Positions 53,173-61,194 of a stretch of DNA of 64,000 bases are shown here, one piece after another. The translations under genes were made by a program, and so were the position numbers. The DNA lies in NCBI GenBank assembly GCA_020850355.1, contig JADZEX010000086.1, positions 20,351-84,350 of the forward strand, read 5' to 3'. The notes below the pieces were generated by a model. It saw nothing but the letters and a program-made list of their open reading frames with translations, searched no databases and was not told the DNA's origin. Position 1 is the first letter of the stretch, and the number at the start of each line of letters is the position of its first letter. The stretch comes from Fimbriimonadaceae bacterium (GTDB lineage Bacteria > Armatimonadota > UBA10988).

Positions 53173-54975
53173 GTGCAGACGATCACTTTCTACTCGTACA
53201 AGGGCGGCGTCGGGCGTACGCTGGCCGTAGCCAATGTGGCCCGCGGCCTCGCCATGTTCGGTAGGAGGGTGTTTCTTCTGGACTTCGACCTGGAAGCTCC
53301 TGGCCTGCTCTACAAGATGCGCGGCGCGGAGGCGCGACAGGACGCAACCGAGGTTCGCGGCGTCACCGACTACATCCTGGAAGCCGCCACAGATGACGCG
53401 CCGATGCCCATTCTGGCGGAGCATGTGCTAACCATCGCCCCGCCTGCCGACGCCACGGGCGCGCTCTGGCTGATGCCGGCCGGTGCCCACTTGGCGCCGG
53501 AGTACTGGAGCAAGCTGGCGCACCTCGACTGGCACCGGCTGTTTTTCAGCGCCGAAGCCGCTGGCGTGCCTCTGTTCCTGGACCTCAAAGCCCGCATCGA
53601 GCAGGACTTCCAGCCCGACTACCTGTTGATCGATTCCCGCACCGGCGTCACTGAGATCGGCGGCGTAGCGACCTCTTTGCTGGCCGATCTGGTGGTGCTG
53701 CTGTTCCACAACAACGCAGAGAGCATCGACGGGACGCGAGCGCTGCTGGCGAGCCTGCAGCGCCGCCATCTGCCAGGGCAAGAGCGCTCACCGCAGGTGA
53801 TCCCGGTCTTGAGCCGGGTGCCTGAAGGACTGCCACCAGAGCGAGAGGCCGAGTTGCGCGAGGAGTGCGGCCAGGCGCTGGGCTTGGCGGGCGCGCCCGG
53901 CATTGAGCCGGTGGTGGTGCTGCACAATGACCCCGGCTTGCAGCTCCAAGAGCGGGTCCTGGTGTCAGCTCAAATGCCGACCATGCGATCTAGACTGTTG
54001 GCCGACTACTTGGCACTGTTCCGCGTGCTGACCGGGGCCGAGGCGCTTGAAGAGCCAGTGCGCGAGGCCGTAGCAGCGGCCCAGATACTGTTCTGGGAAG
54101 ACCGGGAGAAGGCGGTTCGCGAACTCGATTGGCTGGCAAAGCTCTCCCGGCATCCATACGCGCTGCGCGCTGCGGCGCTAGTCCACGGGAACATGAAGGA
54201 CCTGCCGCGGGCCGACTACTACCTGTCACTGCTCTGGCAGACGCAGCCGGATCCCAGCGACCGAGCGCTGTGGCAACTGGTACTCGATGCTGTGAGGGAT
54301 GAGTCCTACTCCCAGTTGAGGCAGGGTCCTCGATGGCAGTCCTGGCGGGCGGCCATCGACCTTTGGCTCGGCGCGGGCTCTGGCGATGAGCTCGCAGGGC
54401 GTGAGTTGGCGACCGCCCTAAGTGGCGCTGGGTCAGAGGGTGCCGACGTCTGTTCGCGCGAACTGGTTGACCGGACCGGACGGGCTGCAGACCTCGTCCA
54501 GCGGATCCAGACGGTGGCGTCGGCTTCTGGCCCGCAAGCCGCTATCGACGCGGCGTCGCAGCATGCCGACTTGGCCGCCGCTTCGCCGGAGGCCCGCCAA
54601 GCGCTGGCCGTGGCCGTGTTGGACACGAACGACCGCTCGGCTACGGACAGGCTGCTGCGGGCTGAGTGGTTCGATCCCGCAGCCCTGGAGGCCGAGCGGC
54701 CGGACTTGGCCGCACGCTGTTACAGGGCACTCGGACACAGGGGCCCGGCGAACAGGGCGCTGGAAAAGGCGATCGACCACGCGCGAGCAAGTGGACAGCC
54801 TAGCGATGGCAGGCGGCTCATGAAGACGATGACCCAACTCGGCTTCGACGCGGCTGAGGCCGCAGCGAGACTGACTTCAGCCGGCATTGAAGTGGACGCA
54901 TCGATGGTGTATGAGCAACCGAGGGTCGACCTTCGACGGCCACCAGAGGGTCGCCGGAGCCGTCCGTCTGTGTAA
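53173..54975 (+). CDS. ParA/MinD-like ATPase with KGGVGRT variant P-loop
   Basis: This encodes 600 residues from GTG 53173, seven bases after GAGGAG. Residues 1-45 carry YSYKGGVGRTLAVANVARGL and LLDFDLEAPGL. This is a SIMIBI-class deviant Walker A (KGGVGRT, 10-16) in which the usual P-loop Lys before Thr is Arg. The second conserved Asp lies in LLIDSRTGVTE (about 155). The rest, about 300-600, is helical and repeat-like (SRHPYALRAAALVHGNMKDL, DYYLSLLWQTQPDPSDRALW). Such KGGVGR-variant ATPases form a recognised group linked to predicted conflict systems, distinct from plasmid-partition ParA. The family is certain at fold level. The function with these partners is unknown. Confidence 0.85.
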   Translation: MQTITFYSYKGGVGRTLAVANVARGLAMFGRRVFLLDFDLEAPGLLYKMRGAEARQDATEVRGVTDYILEAATDDAPMPILAEHVLTIAPPADATGALWLMPAGAHLAPEYWSKLAHLDWHRLFFSAEAAGVPLFLDLKARIEQDFQPDYLLIDSRTGVTEIGGVATSLLADLVVLLFHNNAESIDGTRALLASLQRRHLPGQERSPQVIPVLSRVPEGLPPEREAELREECGQALGLAGAPGIEPVVVLHNDPGLQLQERVLVSAQMPTMRSRLLADYLALFRVLTGAEALEEPVREAVAAAQILFWEDREKAVRELDWLAKLSRHPYALRAAALVHGNMKDLPRADYYLSLLWQTQPDPSDRALWQLVLDAVRDESYSQLRQGPRWQSWRAAIDLWLGAGSGDELAGRELATALSGAGSEGADVCSRELVDRTGRAADLVQRIQTVASASGPQAAIDAASQHADLAAASPEARQALAVAVLDTNDRSATDRLLRAEWFDPAALEAERPDLAARCYRALGHRGPANRALEKAIDHARASGQPSDGRRLMKTMTQLGFDAAEAAARLTSAGIEVDASMVYEQPRVDLRRPPEGRRSRPSV

Positions 54976-55024
54976 CCATGGTTGCTCCCCGCGGCTCGGC
55001 AGCTCGAACCGCCTCGCTTCGCCC

Positions 55025-56098
55025 CTACCCGTACACCCCCACCCGCGCCGCGGTCTCGTACATCGCCACGACGTTTACGATGGGGCTGTTCGATTGCAGG
55101 GCGTGGGTTGGGGCGAGGCAGTAGCCGCCGCCGGGCATCATCGTTTCGAGACGGGCGGTGACTTCGGCGATGGTCTCGGCGACCGTGCCGTAGGCGACCA
55201 TGCCGGCGGTCGAGATCATGCCGTGGAAGGCCAGGCGGTCGCCGACATTGGCCTTCAGGTCGGCCGGGTCCATTTCGGCAGCCTCGGGCTGGAGGGTGTC
55301 CAGGACGTCGACGCCCATGTCGATCAGCTCGTCCATGAAGCGGCGCGTGCTGCCGCAGGAGTGCAGCATCACCGGCAGGCCGGCCTGCTTGCCGACGGCC
55401 AGCACCTGCTCGTGGCGCGGGCGGATCACCCGGCGGAAGGTGTCCATGCTGATCAGCGGGCCCTTCTGGCTGCCGAGGTCCTCACCCATCCAGAGCAGGT
55501 CGGCCCCGCCCGCGGCGGCTTCCAGGCTGCGCGCGGTGAACTCGACATGGAACTGCGTCCGCAGGTCGAACAGCCGGTTGAGCGCCTCATCTTCGAGCGC
55601 CAGGCCCAGCAACACTCGCTCGGTGCCCATCACCATGCCCGAACCGTTCAGCAGGTCGGGGGTCCCCGCGCCGCCCAGCACGATGCACTTGTCGCGGTGG
55701 TGCGCAATCTGCGCAGGAATCACGCTGTAGTCGAAGTGGTCGGGGGAGGGGATCCAGGGGAAGGCGTCGACCTCGGCGGCGGTCTGGACCTCCTTCAGCA
55801 GGAACTCGGCGTAGTCCCAATACTCGCCGGTCCCGTGGCCAATGCGCCGTACGATAGTCCCCCACAAGCCCTGCCGCCGGTCGGGCCCCAGATCGGGCAG
55901 CGGCGGGCCGATGTAGCGCGGCCCAACGCTGCGAAAGTCGACACCGAGGCGTTGCAGCAACCCCTCATGGTCACCGTGCGTCAGGCCGTAATGGTCCCAC
56001 AGCCCAACCGTGATCTCCGGGTTAGCGAGGTAGTTCAGCGGCACCCGGTCCGGCTCGCGGTGGGCGATGGCAGTCAGCACCCGTTCTTTGCTCGTCAT
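55025..56098 (-). CDS. Uroporphyrinogen-decarboxylase-like (MtaA/CmuA-type) protein
   Basis: This encodes 357 residues from ATG 56098, after a G-rich site. TSKERVLTAIAHREPDRVP, LLWMGEDLGSQKGPLIS and VMLHSCGSTRRFMDELIDMGVDVLD match the URO-D superfamily branch of MtaA/CmuA methyltransferases. The H-x-C-G metal motif is present. The end contains GGYCLAPTHALQSNSPIVNVVAMYE, a common family close. It probably acts in corrinoid-dependent methyl transfer or an uncharacterised reaction and not in heme synthesis. It stands alone, convergent with the ATPase cassette and flanked upstream by REP-like repeats. Confidence 0.87.
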   Translation of the reverse strand: MTSKERVLTAIAHREPDRVPLNYLANPEITVGLWDHYGLTHGDHEGLLQRLGVDFRSVGPRYIGPPLPDLGPDRRQGLWGTIVRRIGHGTGEYWDYAEFLLKEVQTAAEVDAFPWIPSPDHFDYSVIPAQIAHHRDKCIVLGGAGTPDLLNGSGMVMGTERVLLGLALEDEALNRLFDLRTQFHVEFTARSLEAAAGGADLLWMGEDLGSQKGPLISMDTFRRVIRPRHEQVLAVGKQAGLPVMLHSCGSTRRFMDELIDMGVDVLDTLQPEAAEMDPADLKANVGDRLAFHGMISTAGMVAYGTVAETIAEVTARLETMMPGGGYCLAPTHALQSNSPIVNVVAMYETAARVGVYG

Positions 56099-56159
56099 GC
56101 ACGAATCCCCCCGCCTACTTCGCCACCCCGCCCGCCCCTCCTGCGCCGTGATCTGCACC

Positions 56160-56186
56160 CCATAAAGGGGTCAGGACCATTTTCTT
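56160..56186. repeat. REP-like element, single unit
   Basis: A copy of the AAAGGGGTCAGGACCATTTTCT unit lies 61 bases upstream of the start of the URO-D-like gene. It is one A shorter in the A-run than the palindrome arms at 20181. Confidence 0.9.
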
Positions 56187-56219
56187 GGTTGGTGAAGGAG
56201 TGCTGGCGTCGCGAAGTCC

Positions 56220-56279
56220 CATCAAAGGGGTCAGGACCATTTTCTATACCCAGAAAAAGGGTCCTGACCCCTTTATGGG
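56220..56279. repeat. REP-like inverted pair (imperfect hairpin)
   Basis: Two inverted units (about 56220-56245 and 56251-56278) are separated by a few bases. They form an imperfect hairpin 12 bases beyond the stop of the histidine kinase gene. The arrangement is like that at 20181, but the arms differ at a few positions. It may serve as a terminator for the kinase transcript. Confidence 0.9.
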
Positions 56280-56290
56280 GACTCCGGACG

Positions 56291-59200
56291 CTACGGCAGC
56301 GCGGCGACGAGGGCTTCGCCGGCGGCTTGGAGGGCGTCGAGGAGTGGGGCGGCCTGCTGCGGGAGGTTGGCGCGGGCGGCTTGTTCGAGCTGGCGGGCGA
56401 GTTCGGCAAGGGCCGGTGCGGCGACGTTGGCGGCAGCGCCCTTGAGGGAGTGGGCGCGCTGGGCCAGGACGTGGTGGTCGCCGGCGGCGAGGGCCTGGCG
56501 GGCGGCGGCGAGTTCGCCGGACAGCTCGGAGAGGAACAGCTCGACGACTTCGATGGCGGCCTCGCGGTCGCCGAGATTGGCCGCCAGGGTGTCCAGGTCG
56601 AGAACCGGCAACTCCCTGGCCGGCGGCGCCGGCGGGGCTGGCGCGGCTTGGCCGCCGGGGGCCCATTGCTGCAACATCCGAGCCAGGTCGTCGCTCTTCA
56701 TCGGTTTGCTGAGGTAGTCGTCCATCCCGGCGGCGAGGCAGCGCTCCCGGTCACCTGCCATGGCGTTGGCGGTGAGTGCGATGATCGGCAGCCGGCGGCC
56801 CTGTTCGCTGGCGCGGATCGCCGCGGTGGCCTCGAAGCCGTCGAGGTCGGGCATCTGGCAGTCCATCAGGACCAGGTCCCAGCCGTCCGCCGCCTGGGCG
56901 ACCGCTTCGTGCCCGTTGGCGGCGTGGCCGACGGTACAGCCGAGGCGCTCCAGCAGCAGCGTGGCGACTTTGCGGTTGACCGGATTGTCCTCGGCCAACA
57001 GAACGCGCAGGCCCTCGGGCACGGTGGGAACCTCCTCGACTTGCGCCGCGCGCGCCGCCTCGGCCACCGTGTGGCGGGTGACCAGGCCGACCTCGCGGCC
57101 CTGCTGGCGGGCTGCCCAGACAGTCTGCAGGATCTCGAGCAACTGCTCTTGGCGGATTGGTTTCACCAGGTACCCGGCGAATCCTACCTGGGTCATCCGT
57201 TCGGCGTCGCCGCGGCTCCCGACGCTAGTCAGCATGACCATCGTCGTCTCCCGCAGGTCGGGGTCGTGCTTCACCAGTTGGGCCAGCATGTGGCCATCCA
57301 TCTCGGGCATCTGGTAGTCGCACAACAGCAACTGTACCGGCTGTCCGCCGGCCCGCGCGGCGCGCAGCGCCAGCAGCGCGGCCGGGCCGGAGCTGGCGCC
57401 ACTGACGACCATGCCGTGCGACGTGAGCACTTCGCCAAGCACGCGCCGGACGACCTCGTTGTCGTCGACCACCAGCGCCCGCACGCCGGCCAGGCTGACC
57501 TTCGGCAAGGGCTGCGGCCCCGCTTCGTCGAGCGGCAGGCTGAGCGTGAACCAGAAGGTCGACCCGACGCCCGGCTGGCTCTCGGCGCCGACTGTGCCGC
57601 CCATCAGTTCGACCAACTGCTTGACGATCGCCAGCCCCAACCCGGTCCCGCCGTACTGCCGGGTGGTCGACGCGTCGGCCTGCGTGAACTTCTCGAAGAT
57701 CGCCTGGATCTTGTCCGGCGGGATGCCCACGCCGGTGTCTTCGATGATCACCTTCCAGCGGCTCAGGCCGGCGCGCACGCCGGTGCAGCGGATGTCGATC
57801 AGAACATGCCCGGCCCGCGTGAACTTCACGGCGTTGCCGGCAAGGTTGGCCAACACCTGCCGCACGCGCCCCGGATCACCGACCACGCGGGTCGGCGCGT
57901 CGGGGTCCCAGTAGGTCATCAGCTCGAGGCCACTGTCCTCGGCGCGCGTCGCCATCAGGTCGGCGACCTCCTCGACGATGCGCCGCAGATCGAACGGAAT
58001 CGACTCCATCCGGAGCCGCCCGGCCTCGATCCGGGAGAAGTCGAGGATGTCGTTGATGATCACCAGCAGCGCCTCGGCCGAGGCCCGCACGGTGTCGGCG
58101 AACTCCCGCTGGTCGGGCGCCAGGTCGGTGTCCAGTAGCAGGTCGGTCATCCCGATCACGCCGTTCATCGGCGTCCGGATCTCGTGGCTCATGGTGGCCA
58201 GGAAGTCGCTCTTGGCGCGGTTCGCCCGCTCCGCCTCGCGGGCCGCCTGCGCCAACTGCACGTTCAGCTCGCGCAGCTCGCGGGCGGCCTGTCGTTCGGC
58301 GCTGACATCGGTCAGAATGGCGACCAGCCGGCGGCCGTGGTGGGAGCTGTCAACCACTGGCGCCAGCACGACATCGAACTGGTGCTCCTGACCCGCGCTA
58401 TCGAGCACGCCGGCCTCGAACCGGGCCGGCTCGCCGCGGGCGGCGGTGGTCAGCGCGGCGGTGGCCGCCTCGCGCGCGGCGCCGGGCCAGGGCGCCGCGA
58501 ACGGTCGCCCCCGGAGGTCCTCGTCGCGCCAGCCCAGCAGGCGGTCGGCGGCCGGATTGATGGCCTGCCAGGTGCCGTCCCGGTCGATCAGGGCGATGAT
58601 GCTGGGCGAGCTCTCGATGATCGCCCGGTTGCGCCGCTCCGACGCCTCCAGCTCGCGTCCACTCGTCTGCACATGGTGCAGCGCCAGCAGGAAGACCATC
58701 ACCAGCAGCGCCGCCAGCAGGGCCCCGCTGATGCTGCCCAGCCGGGCCGCGGCCACGCGGCGGTACCAGACAGCGGCGGCACAATCGAGCCCGACCACCG
58801 CCACCGTGCGCCCCGTCGCGGGGTGCCGCAGCGGTGCCAGGCCAGAGAACCAGACACCGTACTCATCGGGTGTCGGCCCCTCGACGACCGGCCGGGCCTC
58901 GTTGAAAACCAGGTGCAGCTCGGCGGTGGCGTCAGGGTAGGGATCGCCCTCGGCAGCCAGGAAGCTCGGGTCGGTGAACCGCGTCGGCTGCGAATCGACC
59001 AGGAACCGGACCTGCCCCTGCCGGCGCTCGAAGAGGTAAACGCAGCGGACGTCGTCTTGCGAGTCGCCAACCCGGGTGAGGATCTCGCGCAGCGACCTGG
59101 TGGCCGTCGCGCGGTCGGCCTCGCCACCGCGTTGAGCCTGCTGCACCAGCGGCCACGGCAGGCTGGCGGCGAGGGCAGTAGAACGGCGCAGGATCTGCAA

Positions 59201-60001
59201 TCGCAACTCGGCGTCGGCGCCCTCGCCGGCCCAGGTCGTGAAGAGCCAGCCGACGATCACCAGGATCGTCAGCAGCATGCCCTGCAGGTGGCCGTACCAG
59301 CGGTCCAGGAAGCGCGTCGCGCCGATCGCCATGGCGCGGTGGACGGCGACGTAATGGTGCCACAGCCCGGCGCCGGCGAGCATCGCGCAGACCGTTCGCG
59401 GCACCTGCACGGGGATCCCAAACCGCGCGTCGAACCAGGCTTCGGGCGCCGCGCCGAGACCGGCGCCACCGCCCAGCAGGCCGCTGGTCAGCGCCAGCCC
59501 GGTGAAGCCCACGGCCGACAGCCGCAAGGCGCAGCGTCCGGTGCGGCTGACGGCGCAGACCTGCAGCAAGACCCAGGCGGTCCAGAGGCTGCCCGGCAGC
59601 ACGAGCCCGTAGCGAGCTGTCAGCTCCAGGCCGTCCGGTCCGCTGAACAGACCCGCCAGCAGCGGGGGCAGCGCCAGCAGGTGCAACCACGGCGAGATCC
59701 GCCACTGCCGAAGGGCGCTGGTCGCCAACCGGCCGAACTCCAGCAGGCAGACCAGCGAGAGCAGCAGCAGCGCGGCCTCGGTGCGGCGCAACGGTTGCGC
59801 GGTCGGCTCACTGAGCGTGAGCAGCTCAATCCAGGCCAGCGAGCCATGCAACAGACCGAACCAGCCCAGCCAGGTCCAGGGCCAGGGGCTGTCGCGCTGG
59901 CGGTCCTGGGACAGGGGATAGCAGATGCAGGCCAGAAACACGAAGGCCAGGCCGTAGACGAAGAAGACATAGTCCAGGTTGGTTTGCCAGAAGCCTTGCA
60001 T
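56291..60001 (-). CDS. Membrane hybrid histidine kinase (HisKA-HATPase-REC-REC-Hpt)
   Basis: This encodes 1236 residues. ATG 60001 opens directly into a membrane segment. The longer frame upstream is Arg/Pro-rich and unlikely. Several hydrophobic helices (YVFFVYGLAFVFLACICY and others, to about 265) precede an extracytoplasmic sensor region, a last helix (LLAALLVMVFLLAL, about 430), a PAS domain (about 455-560), HisKA with SHEIRTP (about 603), a HATPase with VGIPPDK and GTGLGLAI, REC1 (CDYQMPEMDG, about 897), REC2 (MDCQMPDLDGF, about 1043) and an Hpt domain with AHSLKG (about 1184). This is the BarA/EvgS layout. No separate output regulator lies adjacent, so its target is elsewhere. Confidence 0.93.
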   Translation of the reverse strand: MQGFWQTNLDYVFFVYGLAFVFLACICYPLSQDRQRDSPWPWTWLGWFGLLHGSLAWIELLTLSEPTAQPLRRTEAALLLLSLVCLLEFGRLATSALRQWRISPWLHLLALPPLLAGLFSGPDGLELTARYGLVLPGSLWTAWVLLQVCAVSRTGRCALRLSAVGFTGLALTSGLLGGGAGLGAAPEAWFDARFGIPVQVPRTVCAMLAGAGLWHHYVAVHRAMAIGATRFLDRWYGHLQGMLLTILVIVGWLFTTWAGEGADAELRLQILRRSTALAASLPWPLVQQAQRGGEADRATATRSLREILTRVGDSQDDVRCVYLFERRQGQVRFLVDSQPTRFTDPSFLAAEGDPYPDATAELHLVFNEARPVVEGPTPDEYGVWFSGLAPLRHPATGRTVAVVGLDCAAAVWYRRVAAARLGSISGALLAALLVMVFLLALHHVQTSGRELEASERRNRAIIESSPSIIALIDRDGTWQAINPAADRLLGWRDEDLRGRPFAAPWPGAAREAATAALTTAARGEPARFEAGVLDSAGQEHQFDVVLAPVVDSSHHGRRLVAILTDVSAERQAARELRELNVQLAQAAREAERANRAKSDFLATMSHEIRTPMNGVIGMTDLLLDTDLAPDQREFADTVRASAEALLVIINDILDFSRIEAGRLRMESIPFDLRRIVEEVADLMATRAEDSGLELMTYWDPDAPTRVVGDPGRVRQVLANLAGNAVKFTRAGHVLIDIRCTGVRAGLSRWKVIIEDTGVGIPPDKIQAIFEKFTQADASTTRQYGGTGLGLAIVKQLVELMGGTVGAESQPGVGSTFWFTLSLPLDEAGPQPLPKVSLAGVRALVVDDNEVVRRVLGEVLTSHGMVVSGASSGPAALLALRAARAGGQPVQLLLCDYQMPEMDGHMLAQLVKHDPDLRETTMVMLTSVGSRGDAERMTQVGFAGYLVKPIRQEQLLEILQTVWAARQQGREVGLVTRHTVAEAARAAQVEEVPTVPEGLRVLLAEDNPVNRKVATLLLERLGCTVGHAANGHEAVAQAADGWDLVLMDCQMPDLDGFEATAAIRASEQGRRLPIIALTANAMAGDRERCLAAGMDDYLSKPMKSDDLARMLQQWAPGGQAAPAPPAPPARELPVLDLDTLAANLGDREAAIEVVELFLSELSGELAAARQALAAGDHHVLAQRAHSLKGAAANVAAPALAELARQLEQAARANLPQQAAPLLDALQAAGEALVAALP

Positions 60002-60162
60002 CAGCACCGCGTTCCAGACTCGGCCACCACCCCTCCCACACCTCGGGCGAGCCGGCGGGCCGGCCGGCTGACGCGCCGTCCGGCGACGTCGTCTCGGCCT
60101 AGCATGACGCAGGGCGGCAGGGATCCGCGGTCCGGCGGCGTAGCGCCGGGCGGGAGCTCGGG

Positions 60163-61185
60163 ATGTCACCACTGCGTTGGCTGGGGCTCGGTCTGCTGCT
60201 GCTGCTGCCGGCCGCCGCCGACAGCATCGAGTTCAGCAACGGCGACCGCCTGAGCGGGCAGGTCAAGCAGCTCGTCAACGGCCAGTTGACGGTGACCGGG
60301 ACCGTGGCCGGCACGGTGCAGTGCCCGCTCGGCCAGGTCCGCGGCCTGACCACCGCCGGTGAAGTGACCGTGGTCACCGCCAGCGGGCGGCAGCAGGCCC
60401 GGCTGGAGGCCGCGCCGGAGGGCCGGCTGAAGTTGATCGGCGGCGCGGGCGAACTGCTGCTGCCGCTCGGTGAGCTGGTCGCCCTCAACCCGCCGCCGCC
60501 GACGGTGGCTCCCAGCGTGCGCTGGAGCGGGCTGATCAACACCGGGCTGGGCAGCCGGCGGGGCAACGTGGAGGCCGACAACCTGGACTTCAGCCTGCGC
60601 CTGCAACGCGACGGCCGGCGGGCCGACCTGACCTTCACCGGCGGCTACCGCCTGGATCGCCAGCGCGACCCGGCCAGCGGCGCCAGGGTGACCGCCGAGG
60701 ACTCTTGGAACGCGGCGCTGCGGCTCGACTACTTCTGGTCGCCCTCGTGGTTCTACTTCGCCAACGCCCAGGCCCGCGGCGACCGGGCCAAGAACATCAA
60801 CCACCGCGTGCAGAGCGTCTTCGGCGCGGGCTACCGGCTACAACCGTCGAAGCACTTCACCTTCCGGGCCGACCTGGGCATCACCTGGCTGCTGGAGGAC
60901 TACGCCGACAACCGCGGCCGCAAGGAAGAAGCCACCGCGTCGCTGGCCTATCATCTCGAACGGCGCCTCTTCCAACGCGTGCAGTTGGTCCACGGCACGG
61001 CCTGGTACCCCAGCCTGGACAACATCCAGAACTTCCTGGTGACCAGCGACGCGGCGGTCCGCTACTACTTCACGGACCGCATCTTCCTGGGCCTCAACGC
61101 CGACCTCGACTACGAGTCGCATCCGCCGACGGGCACCCGGCCGTACACCCTGAAGTACGGGGCGGGCCTCGGTGTGGCGTTCTGA
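60163..61185 (+). CDS. DUF481-type outer-membrane beta-barrel protein
   Basis: This encodes 340 residues from ATG 60163 after a GGGAG site, with a signal peptide (PLRWLGLGLLLLLPAAAD). An N-terminal domain starts with FSNGDRLSGQVKQL and repeats small strands. Residues of about 120-340 form alternating polar/aromatic beta-strands typical of the DUF481/YdiY family (SGLINTGLGSRRGNVE, FYFANAQARGDRAKN, LNADLDYESHPP) and end in a C-terminal Phe suitable for outer-membrane insertion. It is divergent from the kinase across 161 bases, so the kinase might regulate it. That is not shown. Confidence 0.87.
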   Translation: MSPLRWLGLGLLLLLPAAADSIEFSNGDRLSGQVKQLVNGQLTVTGTVAGTVQCPLGQVRGLTTAGEVTVVTASGRQQARLEAAPEGRLKLIGGAGELLLPLGELVALNPPPPTVAPSVRWSGLINTGLGSRRGNVEADNLDFSLRLQRDGRRADLTFTGGYRLDRQRDPASGARVTAEDSWNAALRLDYFWSPSWFYFANAQARGDRAKNINHRVQSVFGAGYRLQPSKHFTFRADLGITWLLEDYADNRGRKEEATASLAYHLERRLFQRVQLVHGTAWYPSLDNIQNFLVTSDAAVRYYFTDRIFLGLNADLDYESHPPTGTRPYTLKYGAGLGVAF

Positions 61186-61194
61186 GCAGCCGCC

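Noticed and set aside
53173..54975. Plasmid-partition ParA and hence a plasmid origin
   Set aside because: There is no ParB-like partner or iteron array, the P-loop is the KGGVGRT variant, and the C-terminus is long and helical.
54887..58138. A 1083-codon open frame on the plus strand across the URO-D-like and kinase genes
   Set aside because: It runs through two genes and an intergenic hairpin cluster with no ribosome binding site. The minus-strand proteins have full domain signatures.
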